Source of the DNA: Thiomicrorhabdus sp965602805 | GTDB taxonomy: Bacteria > Pseudomonadota > Gammaproteobacteria > Thiomicrospirales > Thiomicrospiraceae | NCBI GenBank assembly: GCA_965602805.1 | Contig: CBFCZK010000014.1 | Coordinates: 1-60,510 of the forward strand | Length of the DNA stretch: 60,510 nucleotides | Direction: 5' to 3' | Part shown: piece after piece, positions 1 to 9,653 of the stretch | How positions within the stretch are numbered: position 1 is the first letter of the stretch | Layout of the letters: each line of letters opens with the position of its first letter | Notes under the pieces: model-generated | Seen by the model: only the letters and a program-made list of their open reading frames with translations | Told to the model about the DNA's origin: nothing | Databases searched by the model: none | Position numbers and translations under genes: made by a program

Positions 1-39
1 AAAACCCGTTATGCCTTTTGGCACAGCGGGTTTTTTTTT
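1..39 (+). terminator. Rho-independent terminator of an upstream gene
   Basis: Stem AAAACCCG (1-8) pairs with CGGGTTTT (27-34), with an inner TGCC/GGCA pairing and a T-run at 31-39. It ends a gene outside the window and separates it from the pilus operon. Positions 40-224 are AT-rich and hold no gene; the pilus operon promoter probably lies there, but no clear -35/-10 pair was found. Confidence 0.8.
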
Positions 40-224
40 GCCTGGGGTTTAATAAGTTTTAACGATAATTTTAGTTCGATAGTTTATTGGTGTTTCGATG
101 TGATTTTTGCAATAAATTCCTACTTACTATTGATAGATAACTCTTTAGTATTACTTAAAGGCTACTAATGATTCTTTTTTACAAAGTTTTGTGTAGAATA
201 GATTTTATTTGATGTGACAAAGCG

Positions 225-1796
225 ATGTATAGAAAGTATTTTGGTTTAACAAACCTACCTTTCAAAACCACACCTGATATTAGTGTTTTTTATAAGCACG
301 GTTCAAGGCAAGAAATTCTTGAGGCACTTGTCTATACGGTCACTCGTGGTGATGGTATCGTTAAAGTCACCGGAGAGGTCGGTTGCGGGAAGACCATGCT
401 CTTACGTCTACTTGCACACTCTTTACCATCCAGTTTTTCTATTGTATATATCAACTCTCCTAATTTATCTGCAAAGGATATGATTCTTTATATATGCAGT
501 GAACTCGAAATTAATGTTGATAGTTCTATGCTTAAGTTTACATTGCTTACAGCATTAAAAAATGAACTTGTTCGCTTGCACTCCCTGGGTAAACATGTCG
601 TTATGTTGATAGATGAAGCGCAGTCTATGACAATTGATGTTCTTGAAGAAATCAGGCTGTTAAGTAATTTAGAAACAGATGATGACAAGCTTATACAAAT
701 CGTTTTGTTTGGTCAGCCAGAATTGGATGTAGCTTTACAAGATGAGAATATTAGGCAATTAAAGAGTCGGATATCATTTAGTATTTATATCCCACCGTTG
801 ACACCTGATGAAGTCAAAACGTATCTCAATTACAGAGTTCGGAAGTGCTCGTATCAGGGGCTGGATTTGTTTGATGACAAGGTTTCTAAGCAAGTACATC
901 GACTGTCTTTAGGGTTGCCACGTACAATTAATATCATAGCGGACAAGTTATTGATGTCTGCCTATGGCTGTGGTGATTCACAAGTTTCTAAAAAACACAT
1001 TAAGCTCCTTCCAGAATCTACAGATCACACTTTTATCAAGGGTATGTTTTCAAAGCGTGCAGTCTTAATGTTTCTACCATTGCTTTTAACCAGTATATTT
1101 CTTGTGTATTTTTTATACAGTAATGTAGGTATTGACGAATCTACAAATTCTGTTGTTCACGTAGTTGAGCCTGAGGTTATTGTTACTAGCGCTAAAGGTC
1201 ACCTTTCTGATGATAATGCAATCGTTTTAGAGGATGTTCAGTCTAATCACATTGTAGAAAAGGCTCTTCATAATTCTAAAATTCTCAGTGTTGGTTCGTC
1301 TGCAATGTTCGATACCGTTGTTGAATTTACGGAGTTTTCAGATGTAAATTCTTATAATCACGCTTTTATTAAATACTACGCAGAAGATAAAAATGTACTT
1401 GTTAATAGCCCAGTACTCTTGTCAAACTTATTAACCCTGCATGGTCAGTCTCATCATTGGATTAACCAGTTGCCAGAAGAATCTTATGTAGTACAGCTTT
1501 CAACCTGGAATTTGAGTGAGCTAGAAGCGGCTATTGCGTTTTATAAACGGTACGAAATACCTATTGATTCACTTCATCTTCTGATAGACTTTAAACAAAG
1601 AGCGAATAAATTTAGATTAAAAGTGTTTTATAAAACTTCAGAGAGTTACTCTCAATTAGTGAATTCTATACGAAAGTTACCACCAAAGTTAACGCTTTCT
1701 AAACCTTATATAACAACTGTTAAGCAGTTGTCCCAGAATATTGAACTTACATCCAATAAACTTAAACAGCATGGAATACACAATGATGGTAAATAA
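225..1796 (+). CDS. mshM: MSHA biogenesis ATPase MshM-like (ExeA/GspA-type AAA protein)
   Basis: Inner-membrane AAA ATPase of the ExeA/GspA/MshM family, which in pilus and type II secretion systems helps assemble or insert the secretin through the peptidoglycan. Seen: the family N-terminus MYRKYFGLTNLPF, Walker A GEVGCGKT at residues 50-57, Walker B VVMLIDEA at about 125-132, one transmembrane segment at about 279-298 and a periplasmic C-terminus. The C-terminal part from about residue 425 (starting SYVVQLSTWNLSEL) resembles a SPOR-type peptidoglycan-binding module; that is inference. It is the first gene of the pilus operon and overlaps mshL. The mshM name rests on family plus context. Confidence 0.85.
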   Translation: MYRKYFGLTNLPFKTTPDISVFYKHGSRQEILEALVYTVTRGDGIVKVTGEVGCGKTMLLRLLAHSLPSSFSIVYINSPNLSAKDMILYICSELEINVDSSMLKFTLLTALKNELVRLHSLGKHVVMLIDEAQSMTIDVLEEIRLLSNLETDDDKLIQIVLFGQPELDVALQDENIRQLKSRISFSIYIPPLTPDEVKTYLNYRVRKCSYQGLDLFDDKVSKQVHRLSLGLPRTINIIADKLLMSAYGCGDSQVSKKHIKLLPESTDHTFIKGMFSKRAVLMFLPLLLTSIFLVYFLYSNVGIDESTNSVVHVVEPEVIVTSAKGHLSDDNAIVLEDVQSNHIVEKALHNSKILSVGSSAMFDTVVEFTEFSDVNSYNHAFIKYYAEDKNVLVNSPVLLSNLLTLHGQSHHWINQLPEESYVVQLSTWNLSELEAAIAFYKRYEIPIDSLHLLIDFKQRANKFRLKVFYKTSESYSQLVNSIRKLPPKLTLSKPYITTVKQLSQNIELTSNKLKQHGIHNDGK

Positions 1797-3456
1797 TCTT
1801 AAAGTTAAGCATGGAATTTCAACTTTGGCTTTTATAGTTGTGGTAACTAGTCTTTCTGGTTGTAATGATTCTGCTGTAAAAAGGGACCCCATAGCACCTC
1901 CTGTTTCTGATTCTTTAAAACCTGATGGACATATACTTGCAAAGAAAAAGGTTGAGGAAGTTGTACATCAAGGCGCCAGCATCCCTTCTATAGTGAACAG
2001 TAGAAAGCCTACATTACCCCGTCTTTATGCAAAGCCATCATCAAATTATTCTTTAACCGCGGTGAATGTTCCTGTATCGGATCTGCTTTTTCAAATCGCT
2101 AAGGATGCGGGTAAACAAATAGATATTTATAGTGGGTTAACCGGGCGCGCAACGATTAATGCTTTAAATCAACCATTGGATAAAATATTGGATAGGCTGT
2201 CAGAACAGGGTGGATTTATCTATGCTTTAGATGGTAATACTATTCAAATCAAGCCTGACTTCCCTGAATGGCGTAATTATAATGTTGACTACGTTAATAT
2301 CAATAAAACGAGTGAAGATTCTATTCAGATGAAAATGAATGTATCTGCCGGTGGTGGGGCAACTACGAGTGGGCAGGGTGGTAGCTCCACTAAGGTTTCA
2401 GTAAAGTCTGAACATAATTTCTGGAGTCGACTTGAAAACAATATTACTTTGTTAGCACAGTTGGATCCTTATTCATTAGCCTCATCAACTACAGTATCCA
2501 CTTCAACGACAGCAGGTTTATCACAAAATACGGTAATCAATCCAGAAGCTGGAGTGATATCAGTTTATACCACTAATAAAAAGCATAAAGCGATTAAACA
2601 GTATATTCGAGAGGTCACAACGCGAGCTCAAAGACAAGTACTCATTGAGGCAACCGTTGTCGAGGTTGTCCTAAATGATACCTATCAAGCTGGCATTGAT
2701 TGGTCACTAATAAATAGAGACGGTTTAGGCTTTACTTTAGGGCGTACTGAAATCGATTTGCCAAGTACGGGCTTGTCTATTGGTACATTCACGGCTGCCG
2801 GTACTGCAGGAACAATCGCGAGCGGCGGGTTGAATATTTTGTCTAAATTGAATTTATTGAAACAGTTCGGTGATTCTAAAATATTATCTAGCCCAAAAAT
2901 AATGGCAATTAATAATCAAACAGCTTTATTGAAAGTTGTTAGGAATCAGGTTTATTTCACGGTTGATGTTAACACTACGGCAGCTACGACAGATGTAGCA
3001 GCAACAAGTACATATGAGACCGAGATACATACAGTGCCGGTAGGTTTTACGATGAGTGTCACCCCATTTGTGAGTGAAGCGGGCGATGTTACATTGAATG
3101 TTAGGCCAACTATATCCACTATTAGTGAATGGGTTGATGATCCTAATCCGGCATTGACTGTTCAAAGTAGAATACCAATTATTCAAGAAAAAGAGATGTC
3201 TTCAGTGTTAAGGCTTAAGGATCGTCAAACCGCTGTTATCGGCGGGTTGATTGAGGATAAAAATCAAAATTATCGAGATGGTGTACCATGGTTAAGCGAT
3301 GTTCCAATTATGGGCGATTTATTTTCATCGCGTAGTGATGCGACTACTAAAACAGAATTGGTGATTTTTATTCGTCCCGTAATTATCAAAAACCCTGATG
3401 TTGATAATGGTGACTTGCAACAAGTTGGGCGTTTCCTGAAAACCAGTAATTATTAA
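1783..3456 (+). CDS. mshL: MSHA-type pilus secretin MshL (outer-membrane lipoprotein)
   Basis: Secretin forming the outer-membrane channel for the pilus. The start is placed at the ATG at 1783 (1786 also possible), overlapping mshM by 14 nt, because it gives a lipoprotein signal ending in the lipobox LSGC. Seen: a short secretin/TonB N-terminal-like domain (VNVPVSDLLFQIAKDAG), a Gly/Ser/Thr-rich stretch at roughly residues 190-220, and a C-terminal secretin domain with VLIEATVVEVVLND, a beta-rich region and the conserved PWLSDVPIMGDLF near the C-terminus. Length is typical of MshL. It lies between an MshM and an MshN homologue, as in the Vibrio MSHA locus. Confidence 0.92.
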   Translation: MMVNNLKVKHGISTLAFIVVVTSLSGCNDSAVKRDPIAPPVSDSLKPDGHILAKKKVEEVVHQGASIPSIVNSRKPTLPRLYAKPSSNYSLTAVNVPVSDLLFQIAKDAGKQIDIYSGLTGRATINALNQPLDKILDRLSEQGGFIYALDGNTIQIKPDFPEWRNYNVDYVNINKTSEDSIQMKMNVSAGGGATTSGQGGSSTKVSVKSEHNFWSRLENNITLLAQLDPYSLASSTTVSTSTTAGLSQNTVINPEAGVISVYTTNKKHKAIKQYIREVTTRAQRQVLIEATVVEVVLNDTYQAGIDWSLINRDGLGFTLGRTEIDLPSTGLSIGTFTAAGTAGTIASGGLNILSKLNLLKQFGDSKILSSPKIMAINNQTALLKVVRNQVYFTVDVNTTAATTDVAATSTYETEIHTVPVGFTMSVTPFVSEAGDVTLNVRPTISTISEWVDDPNPALTVQSRIPIIQEKEMSSVLRLKDRQTAVIGGLIEDKNQNYRDGVPWLSDVPIMGDLFSSRSDATTKTELVIFIRPVIIKNPDVDNGDLQQVGRFLKTSNY

Positions 3457-3471
3457 AGAATTGGAATAGTT

Positions 3472-5187
3472 ATGAGTGTTTTATTAGAAGCCTTAAAGAA
3501 AGCTGCAGCTGAAAAAAAGAAAGCATTGGACAGTCCTGCTGATTCTTCAATGGTTATTTCGGATTCTAACAAAGTTCCCGAAACAGCTGTTCCTTCAGTA
3601 CTGAAGTTATCTACAGAAGATATTTTGCCAATATCATCAATAGATGAGTCATCAAGTAGCACAGTAGAAGATGAGGTTAAGGCTGAGGCAGGTTTGAATT
3701 TCACCCTGAGTGACATGTCTAGTCCGGCGTCAATTCCAGAAGAGTTTGACCAACAAGAATTGGGTTCAGATGTTTCACAGTCATCTACGTTGTTAGAATC
3801 TTCAGATATGACGTCAGACGATAGCCAACAATCAGCAGTAGATAGTACACTTTTACTAAAGCAAGATCCACCGCAAGTGCTACAGCCTTCTGTTCAGACA
3901 GATGGATTAAGTCAAGATCTTTTCCAAGTCACACCTTCTATATTCAGTGAGTCTGAAATTCAAGATTCGCCAAATGTTGGGAGTCATGAGGTGTTTGAAA
4001 CGGATAAAGACAGCTTCGAATGGAGTATGAACGCCCTCCCTGGGTATTCAACGGCATCCGCAGATGACTCTGTTCCGATTGAAAAAAATTCGATTCTGCT
4101 AACGGGGGCTTTAACATCTCAACCTAAAGCAAAGAAAAAAATCCATTCCTCTTGGCTTCTTGTTCTCATGGTTGCATTACTATTTATCGGAATCAGTGTT
4201 TATGGTTTGATTTACTATCAAGAGCAGAACGAACAACTTGAAAATAGTATGCGTAAGTATGAATTGGCAAAGATTCAAGTTTCTTTACCTAAAAAAGCGC
4301 CATCAGTTGCAACAGTCGTCGATAGCTCTTTGCCGGAAGCAAAAGATTCTATTAATGAAATAGACTCTACCTCTATAGTAGCCACAGCGGAATCTAATCA
4401 AGCTTCTGCAGTGCAAACTTCAAAGCCTATGCCCGGTAATATTGTAGCACCTGTCGTACACAATGAATTACCCGCTTCAGTTGTGAAAACTTCCAGCCAA
4501 GGTGTTCCTAAGTCGAAGATCCGTCATGATTCTACTAACAAGAAAGCGGCGGCTTCAATAAGTAAGCCTGTTTATCAGCCCGTTTTGGTTAAGGTTAATA
4601 AAACCAAAATCGCTTTGTCTGAGGCGTATCGTGCTTATGAAGCTGGTGATTTAGAATTTTCTCAACAGAAATTTAGTGAAGCTTTAAGTACTGATTCCAA
4701 AAATATAACTGCAATGATTGGTCTGGGTGGTGTTGCTGCTTCAAGTGAACAGTATCACGTTGCTATGGATTATTACCAGAAAGCCCTTAATGTTGATCCA
4801 AATAGTCTTGTCGTTTATGAGGCAATTGCAAATCTTTCGTCGAATATCGAACTTAATTCTGACTGGAGCGACTCGTTAAAAAATATGGTTACGGTATACC
4901 CAAATTCTGCAACTTTACACTATGCATTAGGGAATTTATATGCCTCTAGCAATGATTGGCTAGCAGCTCAGGAAAGTTATTTCAACGCTTATGCTCAGGA
5001 TATGAGCAATCCAGATTTTATTGTTAATTTGGCTATTAGTTTAGATCAATTAGGTAAGTATCCGCTTGCAGGACAATACTACACACAAGCATTGGCTTTA
5101 GCAGGTTCGAACACAGTGAATTTTAATGTCACAGATATAAAGAACCGTTTGGTTTCAATTAGACAATTTATGGATCAGGAAAAATAG
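3472..5187 (+). CDS. mshN: MSHA-type pilus assembly protein MshN-like (TPR)
   Basis: Bitopic inner-membrane protein with periplasmic TPR repeats, matching the position and architecture of MshN. Seen: an N-terminus MSVLLEALKKAAAEKKK typical of this family, a long acidic Ser/Asp-rich cytoplasmic linker (about residues 25-215), one transmembrane segment at about 227-248, then a periplasmic Ser/Ala/Pro-rich linker and several TPR-like repeats from about residue 380 (SEAYRAYEAGDLEFSQQKF, then YHVAMDYYQKALNVDP). It lies 15 nt after mshL and abuts mshE with no gap, indicating co-translation. The low-complexity linker is poorly conserved in the family, so the name rests on architecture and synteny. 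Confidence 0.8.
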   Translation: MSVLLEALKKAAAEKKKALDSPADSSMVISDSNKVPETAVPSVLKLSTEDILPISSIDESSSSTVEDEVKAEAGLNFTLSDMSSPASIPEEFDQQELGSDVSQSSTLLESSDMTSDDSQQSAVDSTLLLKQDPPQVLQPSVQTDGLSQDLFQVTPSIFSESEIQDSPNVGSHEVFETDKDSFEWSMNALPGYSTASADDSVPIEKNSILLTGALTSQPKAKKKIHSSWLLVLMVALLFIGISVYGLIYYQEQNEQLENSMRKYELAKIQVSLPKKAPSVATVVDSSLPEAKDSINEIDSTSIVATAESNQASAVQTSKPMPGNIVAPVVHNELPASVVKTSSQGVPKSKIRHDSTNKKAAASISKPVYQPVLVKVNKTKIALSEAYRAYEAGDLEFSQQKFSEALSTDSKNITAMIGLGGVAASSEQYHVAMDYYQKALNVDPNSLVVYEAIANLSSNIELNSDWSDSLKNMVTVYPNSATLHYALGNLYASSNDWLAAQESYFNAYAQDMSNPDFIVNLAISLDQLGKYPLAGQYYTQALALAGSNTVNFNVTDIKNRLVSIRQFMDQEK

Positions 5188-6873
5188 ATGGAGCAACCAG
5201 GTCTATTAGGTGAGCGCTTAGTCGAAGATGGTTGTATTTCAGCCGATCAATTGAGTATTGCACTAACTGAACATAAAAGAACAGGCCATAAGCTAGGTGA
5301 AATACTAGTTTCTCTGGGGTTTGTTTCGGTTGAAGTTGTCAGAGAAATGGTCGGCTCTTATGTTGGTTATGCCTCCATGAGCTTAAAGGAAGTTGTGCCC
5401 GATCCAAATGCCATCTCCTTAGTTTCTGAAACGTTTGCGCATAACTATCTAATCATGCCGATTAGTATAAAAGACAGTCGTTTACAAGTTGCTATGTCTA
5501 ATCCAGGTGATATATTGGTTTTAGACAAACTTAAACGTCATCTTCAAAATCCAAACCTGCAAGTTGCACCCGTGCTTGTGGTCGAGTCTGAAATACAAAC
5601 GGCAATAGACAATTATTACGGTTATGAATTATCCATTGAGGGTATCCTCAGGGAACTTGAAACTGGAAAAGCCGATACCACTGCTATTTCGATTGCTAAT
5701 GAATATTCCCAGCCGATGGTTCGATTAGTGGATAACTTATTGACGGATGCCGTTAAAAGAAATGCGTCCGATATCCATTTTGAACCCGAGGAAGATTACA
5801 TTCGAATTCGCTATAGAATAGATGGCGTTTTACAAGAGATACGGTTACTTCATAAAATGTATTGGTCAGGTTTAGTAGTGCGTTTAAAAGTTATTTCTGC
5901 TTTGGATTTAACTGAGCAACGTCTTCCACAAGATGGCCGTATGTCACTCATTGTCCATGGAAGAAGAATCGATTTTAGAGTCTCTTCACTCCCTGGGACG
6001 CACGGTGAAAACTTTGTCTTGCGCATATTGGATCGTGAAAAGGGTATCGTACCGCTAGATGATTTGGGTCTGGATGCAGATTCTTATGATGAATTAAAGC
6101 TGATGATGGGACGCCCTACGGGTATTTTGTTGGTAACGGGCCCGACAGGCTCTGGTAAAACCACTACCTTATATTCAATATTAAATGAATTGAATGATGT
6201 TGGTGTCAATATAATGACCTTGGAGGATCCTGTTGAATATCCTATGTCGATGATTAGACAAACCCCTGTTAATGAAGAGATAGGGATGACTTTTGCTGCG
6301 GGTATTCGTTCGTTAATGCGTCAAGATCCAGATATTATATTGATTGGTGAGATTCGAGATTCAGAAACAGCAGAGATGTCTATCAGAGCGGCGATGACAG
6401 GGCATCAGGTTTTTGCTACTCTTCACACAAACTCTGCAATAGGAGCGATTCCCCGTTTATTAGATATCGGTGTGTCACGCTCTATTATGGCTGGAAATAT
6501 TATTGGAATTATTGCGCAACGATTAGCTCGAAAACTTTGTAAGCATTGCAAAAATCCTTATCAACCTGAGGAGTTCGAGAGACAATTACTTTCTATTTTA
6601 GATGAGGATAATGTTCAGCTTTATAAAGCTAAAGGTTGTGATAAGTGTAATGGAATCGGCTACAAAGGGCGTTTAGCGGTACTTGAAACGCTACGCTTTA
6701 CCTCTGAGATGGATGAACTTTTACTGGATGGTGCGTCTCAGCATGCATTGCTTAATAAAGCCATCGAAAATGGCTTTTCTACCATGGTTCAGAGTGGTAT
6801 TCGCTGGGTAAAACAAGGCGAAACGACACTTGAAGAAATAAGTCGTGTTGTTAATTTAACTGAGTTAGTTTAA
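5188..6873 (+). CDS. mshE: MSHA pilus extension ATPase MshE (GspE/PilB family)
   Basis: Cytoplasmic secretion ATPase that powers pilus extension. Seen: an N-terminal MshEN/GspE-N domain (ERLVEDGCISADQLSIAL, then a second repeat KLGEILVSLGFV), a class known to bind c-di-GMP in MshE; Walker A GPTGSGKTTT; Walker B LIGEIRD; the Asp and His boxes; and a zinc tetracysteine, CKHC followed by CDKC. Length 561 aa is normal. It starts immediately after mshN and is followed 12 nt later by mshG. The c-di-GMP link is from family knowledge; the sequence shows the repeated leucine-rich motif but binding is not proven. Confidence 0.93.
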   Translation: MEQPGLLGERLVEDGCISADQLSIALTEHKRTGHKLGEILVSLGFVSVEVVREMVGSYVGYASMSLKEVVPDPNAISLVSETFAHNYLIMPISIKDSRLQVAMSNPGDILVLDKLKRHLQNPNLQVAPVLVVESEIQTAIDNYYGYELSIEGILRELETGKADTTAISIANEYSQPMVRLVDNLLTDAVKRNASDIHFEPEEDYIRIRYRIDGVLQEIRLLHKMYWSGLVVRLKVISALDLTEQRLPQDGRMSLIVHGRRIDFRVSSLPGTHGENFVLRILDREKGIVPLDDLGLDADSYDELKLMMGRPTGILLVTGPTGSGKTTTLYSILNELNDVGVNIMTLEDPVEYPMSMIRQTPVNEEIGMTFAAGIRSLMRQDPDIILIGEIRDSETAEMSIRAAMTGHQVFATLHTNSAIGAIPRLLDIGVSRSIMAGNIIGIIAQRLARKLCKHCKNPYQPEEFERQLLSILDEDNVQLYKAKGCDKCNGIGYKGRLAVLETLRFTSEMDELLLDGASQHALLNKAIENGFSTMVQSGIRWVKQGETTLEEISRVVNLTELV

Positions 6874-6885
6874 TAGGGGGTTCTC

Positions 6886-8088
6886 ATGGAGAACTATCAA
6901 TACACAGGTATTAATAAATTTGGTAAACGCGTCAGCGGAGTATTACCTGCCGGTAATGAGCAGGAACTTGAGCAGAAGCTTATCAGATCCCATATATCTT
7001 TACTCACATTCAAGAAGCAATCCAGTTCTTTCTCGTTTTCAACTAAGCCTAAAGTAACGCGTAAAGATATTATTGGAATGACCTTTCAGCTTGAGCAGTT
7101 ATTGAAAGCTGGTGTGCCATTAATGGAAATTCTTGATGATTTAAAAGACTCTTTCGAAAGCGATGCTGTTAAAGAGATGCTTGCTAATATTTATGAGTCG
7201 ATGGAAGGCGGAAACACATTTTCTGAATCTCTAAGAAATTATGAAAAAGAGTTTGGTGAAGTGTATATTTCACTGGTTGCAGTAGGTGAGAAAACGGGTA
7301 AATTAGAAGAGATTTTGAACGATCTTGCGAATATGCTCAAATGGGAGGATGAATTGGCTTCAAAAGCTAAAAAAGTCATGATCTATCCCGCTATTGTTGC
7401 GACTGTTGTCATTGCCGTTGTTATTTTAATGATGCTGTTTGTGGTGCCTGAGTTGTTAGGTTTTATCACCTCTATGGGCGGTGAGCTTGGTTTTGCCACC
7501 GTTGCATTAATTGCCACCTCAGGTTTTATACAAAATTACATCTTAGAACTTTTTGTCGTACCAATTGTTGCCATCTTTCTTTATAAATGGTGGCGTAAAC
7601 AATCTCCTGAATTTAAGCTCAAAACAGATGAAATGTCACTTAATGTCTGGATTATCGGTCCAGTGCTTTATAAATTAAAATTAGCTCGTATTGCCAATTC
7701 ATTGGCCATTATGTACGGCGCTGGCGTGAGTTTTCCTGAGAGTTTGCGCATGGCGAGTATCATTGCGGGTAATAAATATTTAGAAGGTAATATTAATAAT
7801 GCTGTGCGCATGATTGAAGATGGCAAGCCGATTCATATAGCCTTTGAAGAAGCGCAAGTTTTTCCGTCAATGGCCGTTAGAATGGTTAAGGTTGGAGAGG
7901 TTAGTGGTGGTATGGATAATGCCCTTAAAAATGTAAGCTATTTTTACGATAGAGAAGCTAAAGAGTTAATTGATAAAATTGAGCCAGCAATAGAACCGAT
8001 TTTAACGGTGATTATGGGCTTTGTAGTTGGCTGGGTCATGATTGCCGTACTCGGACCTATTTATGACACCATCGCACAGGTCCAGTAA
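6886..8088 (+). CDS. mshG: MSHA pilus inner-membrane platform protein MshG (GspF/PilC family)
   Basis: Polytopic inner-membrane platform protein of the type IV pilus/type II secretion family. Seen: two homologous GspF domains (QLEQLLKAGVPLMEILDDL and later ANSLAIMYGAGVSFPESLRM), membrane segments after each (about residues 165-190, 210-235 and 370-395) and the VGEKTGKLEE and VGEVSGGMD motifs. A good Shine-Dalgarno (GGGGG at about 6875) precedes the ATG. Length 400 aa is typical. The stop codon overlaps the start of the next gene by 1 nt, so the two are likely translationally coupled. Confidence 0.93.
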   Translation: MENYQYTGINKFGKRVSGVLPAGNEQELEQKLIRSHISLLTFKKQSSSFSFSTKPKVTRKDIIGMTFQLEQLLKAGVPLMEILDDLKDSFESDAVKEMLANIYESMEGGNTFSESLRNYEKEFGEVYISLVAVGEKTGKLEEILNDLANMLKWEDELASKAKKVMIYPAIVATVVIAVVILMMLFVVPELLGFITSMGGELGFATVALIATSGFIQNYILELFVVPIVAIFLYKWWRKQSPEFKLKTDEMSLNVWIIGPVLYKLKLARIANSLAIMYGAGVSFPESLRMASIIAGNKYLEGNINNAVRMIEDGKPIHIAFEEAQVFPSMAVRMVKVGEVSGGMDNALKNVSYFYDREAKELIDKIEPAIEPILTVIMGFVVGWVMIAVLGPIYDTIAQVQ

Positions 8089-9653
8089 TGATGAAAATAG
8101 TTTTTTATATAACAGATGATTCTTTAACCAGCTATAACAATAGCAATAATGAAACTCAAACCTTCTTATGGCAGGATATTGAAGCTGTAGATCAATACTT
8201 ATCTACTGTTTCTGAAAAGGCTCAGGTTTCTATTATTTTAGATGTTATTGATGAGGATATCTCTTTTGAATGGGCACCAGCTGTTTTTCAATGGGAAAAA
8301 GCCACCATCGCATACCGTCGTAAAGAACGAATGTTTGGCGAAGATATGGCACTTGCGTTGGTTAATTGGACCAATGCAAAGCAACAAAGTGTTGATGGAC
8401 GTAAAGAAGAATTGCTGATGATAGCGACGGTCAGTGACTCGTTTCATCTAAAGAATTTCTTAAGCAGTATAGAAGCTGCACAACTCACCGTTAGTGCCGT
8501 TTATTCAAAACCTATCCTTTTAGAAAGCTACCTTAAAAGTAAGGTCAAAACACACTTAAAACTAACTCGTCAGAACCTTAAAAGTCCATTGTTGATGGTG
8601 ACCAGACAATCACTCCATACTTTTAGACAAACGTTTTTTTATGAAGGCAATTTACGTATCAGTCGTTTGGTAGAAATAGATAAAATCTATGAAACGGCTG
8701 CTGAAATTCGTTCAGCACTGGTTAATGAAACCAAACTTGCGGTTACCTATGTTTATAACCAAAAAATAGTGCCCTTCAATAGTCCCATTGGATTGATTTT
8801 TATTGATGGTGATCAAGAAGTTTTACAAGGTATATTGGAGCAAAGTAAAGAAGAAGCACTGGTAAGGTCTACATGGGAAGACAGTCAATACCTATTTGCA
8901 ACGACCGCATTTAAATCAATATCTCCATATGGTGTTCATTGTGGTTTGGAAGGGGTTGAATGTTTCTCACCACAGGCTATTGTTGACTTTATCTTTAGTG
9001 ATGCACCCAAGGGATTTTATACAACACCTTATATTCAAAAGGTTAGTAATTTATCGCTCGCTCGCAAAATATTTATAGCTCTCAATATATTACTATTTTT
9101 AGGCGGGTTATATTATGTCCTTGTTTCAGGTGTCAATACCTTAATCAGTTGGCAAAAACAAGCGTTATTAGAAGAGAAGATTTCTCAGCATGAGGTTGAA
9201 ATTAAACGACTTGAAGATATGGTAAAGCTTCAGGACGATGCTCAGCTTATAAAGGCATCTGTAGAATTTTCCGAATCGATTTTAAAATTGAAAGTGAATC
9301 GATTAGTGAATTTTGATATTGAACGTTTTAGTCAGGTCGTCGCTCGACATCCAAATATTCAACTGTCAGATATTCAGTGGAAAACATTGAATCGTTTTGA
9401 CAGCAAAAGTAATCAAATTTTATTGTCGGCATGGGTGTTTCCTTTCCATGAAACTTACAAGGAACCCGTCGCTTGGGTGGATGCTTTTGTAGCGGATTTA
9501 AACACCATTTCTGGGGTGCAATCCGTTGCATTACAGAAAGAGCCTTTAAATAGGGTGTTGAGTCAGACTCTTTTAATTGATGCCAAAATGGGCGAAGTAG
9601 AAGCCTTGCCATTTACTATTCAAATGCGAGTTAACGATGTCGAATCTAAGTAG
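8088..9653 (+). CDS. PilM/PilN-like fusion protein in MSHA operon (MshI-like)
   Basis: Not a close match to a named family, but the architecture is readable. About 320 N-terminal cytoplasmic residues have the look of an actin-like PilM/GspL fold, followed by one transmembrane segment at about residues 325-348 (IFIALNILLFLGGLYYVLV), a coiled coil (EEKISQHEVEIKRLEDM) and a periplasmic domain similar in plan to PilN. In Vibrio MSHA loci these functions are carried by MshI proteins, so this is probably a one-polypeptide PilM-PilN, comparable to GspL. The ATG at 8088 overlaps the mshG stop; a second ATG is at 8091. It overlaps the next gene by 17 nt. Confidence 0.7.
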   Translation: MMKIVFYITDDSLTSYNNSNNETQTFLWQDIEAVDQYLSTVSEKAQVSIILDVIDEDISFEWAPAVFQWEKATIAYRRKERMFGEDMALALVNWTNAKQQSVDGRKEELLMIATVSDSFHLKNFLSSIEAAQLTVSAVYSKPILLESYLKSKVKTHLKLTRQNLKSPLLMVTRQSLHTFRQTFFYEGNLRISRLVEIDKIYETAAEIRSALVNETKLAVTYVYNQKIVPFNSPIGLIFIDGDQEVLQGILEQSKEEALVRSTWEDSQYLFATTAFKSISPYGVHCGLEGVECFSPQAIVDFIFSDAPKGFYTTPYIQKVSNLSLARKIFIALNILLFLGGLYYVLVSGVNTLISWQKQALLEEKISQHEVEIKRLEDMVKLQDDAQLIKASVEFSESILKLKVNRLVNFDIERFSQVVARHPNIQLSDIQWKTLNRFDSKSNQILLSAWVFPFHETYKEPVAWVDAFVADLNTISGVQSVALQKEPLNRVLSQTLLIDAKMGEVEALPFTIQMRVNDVESK

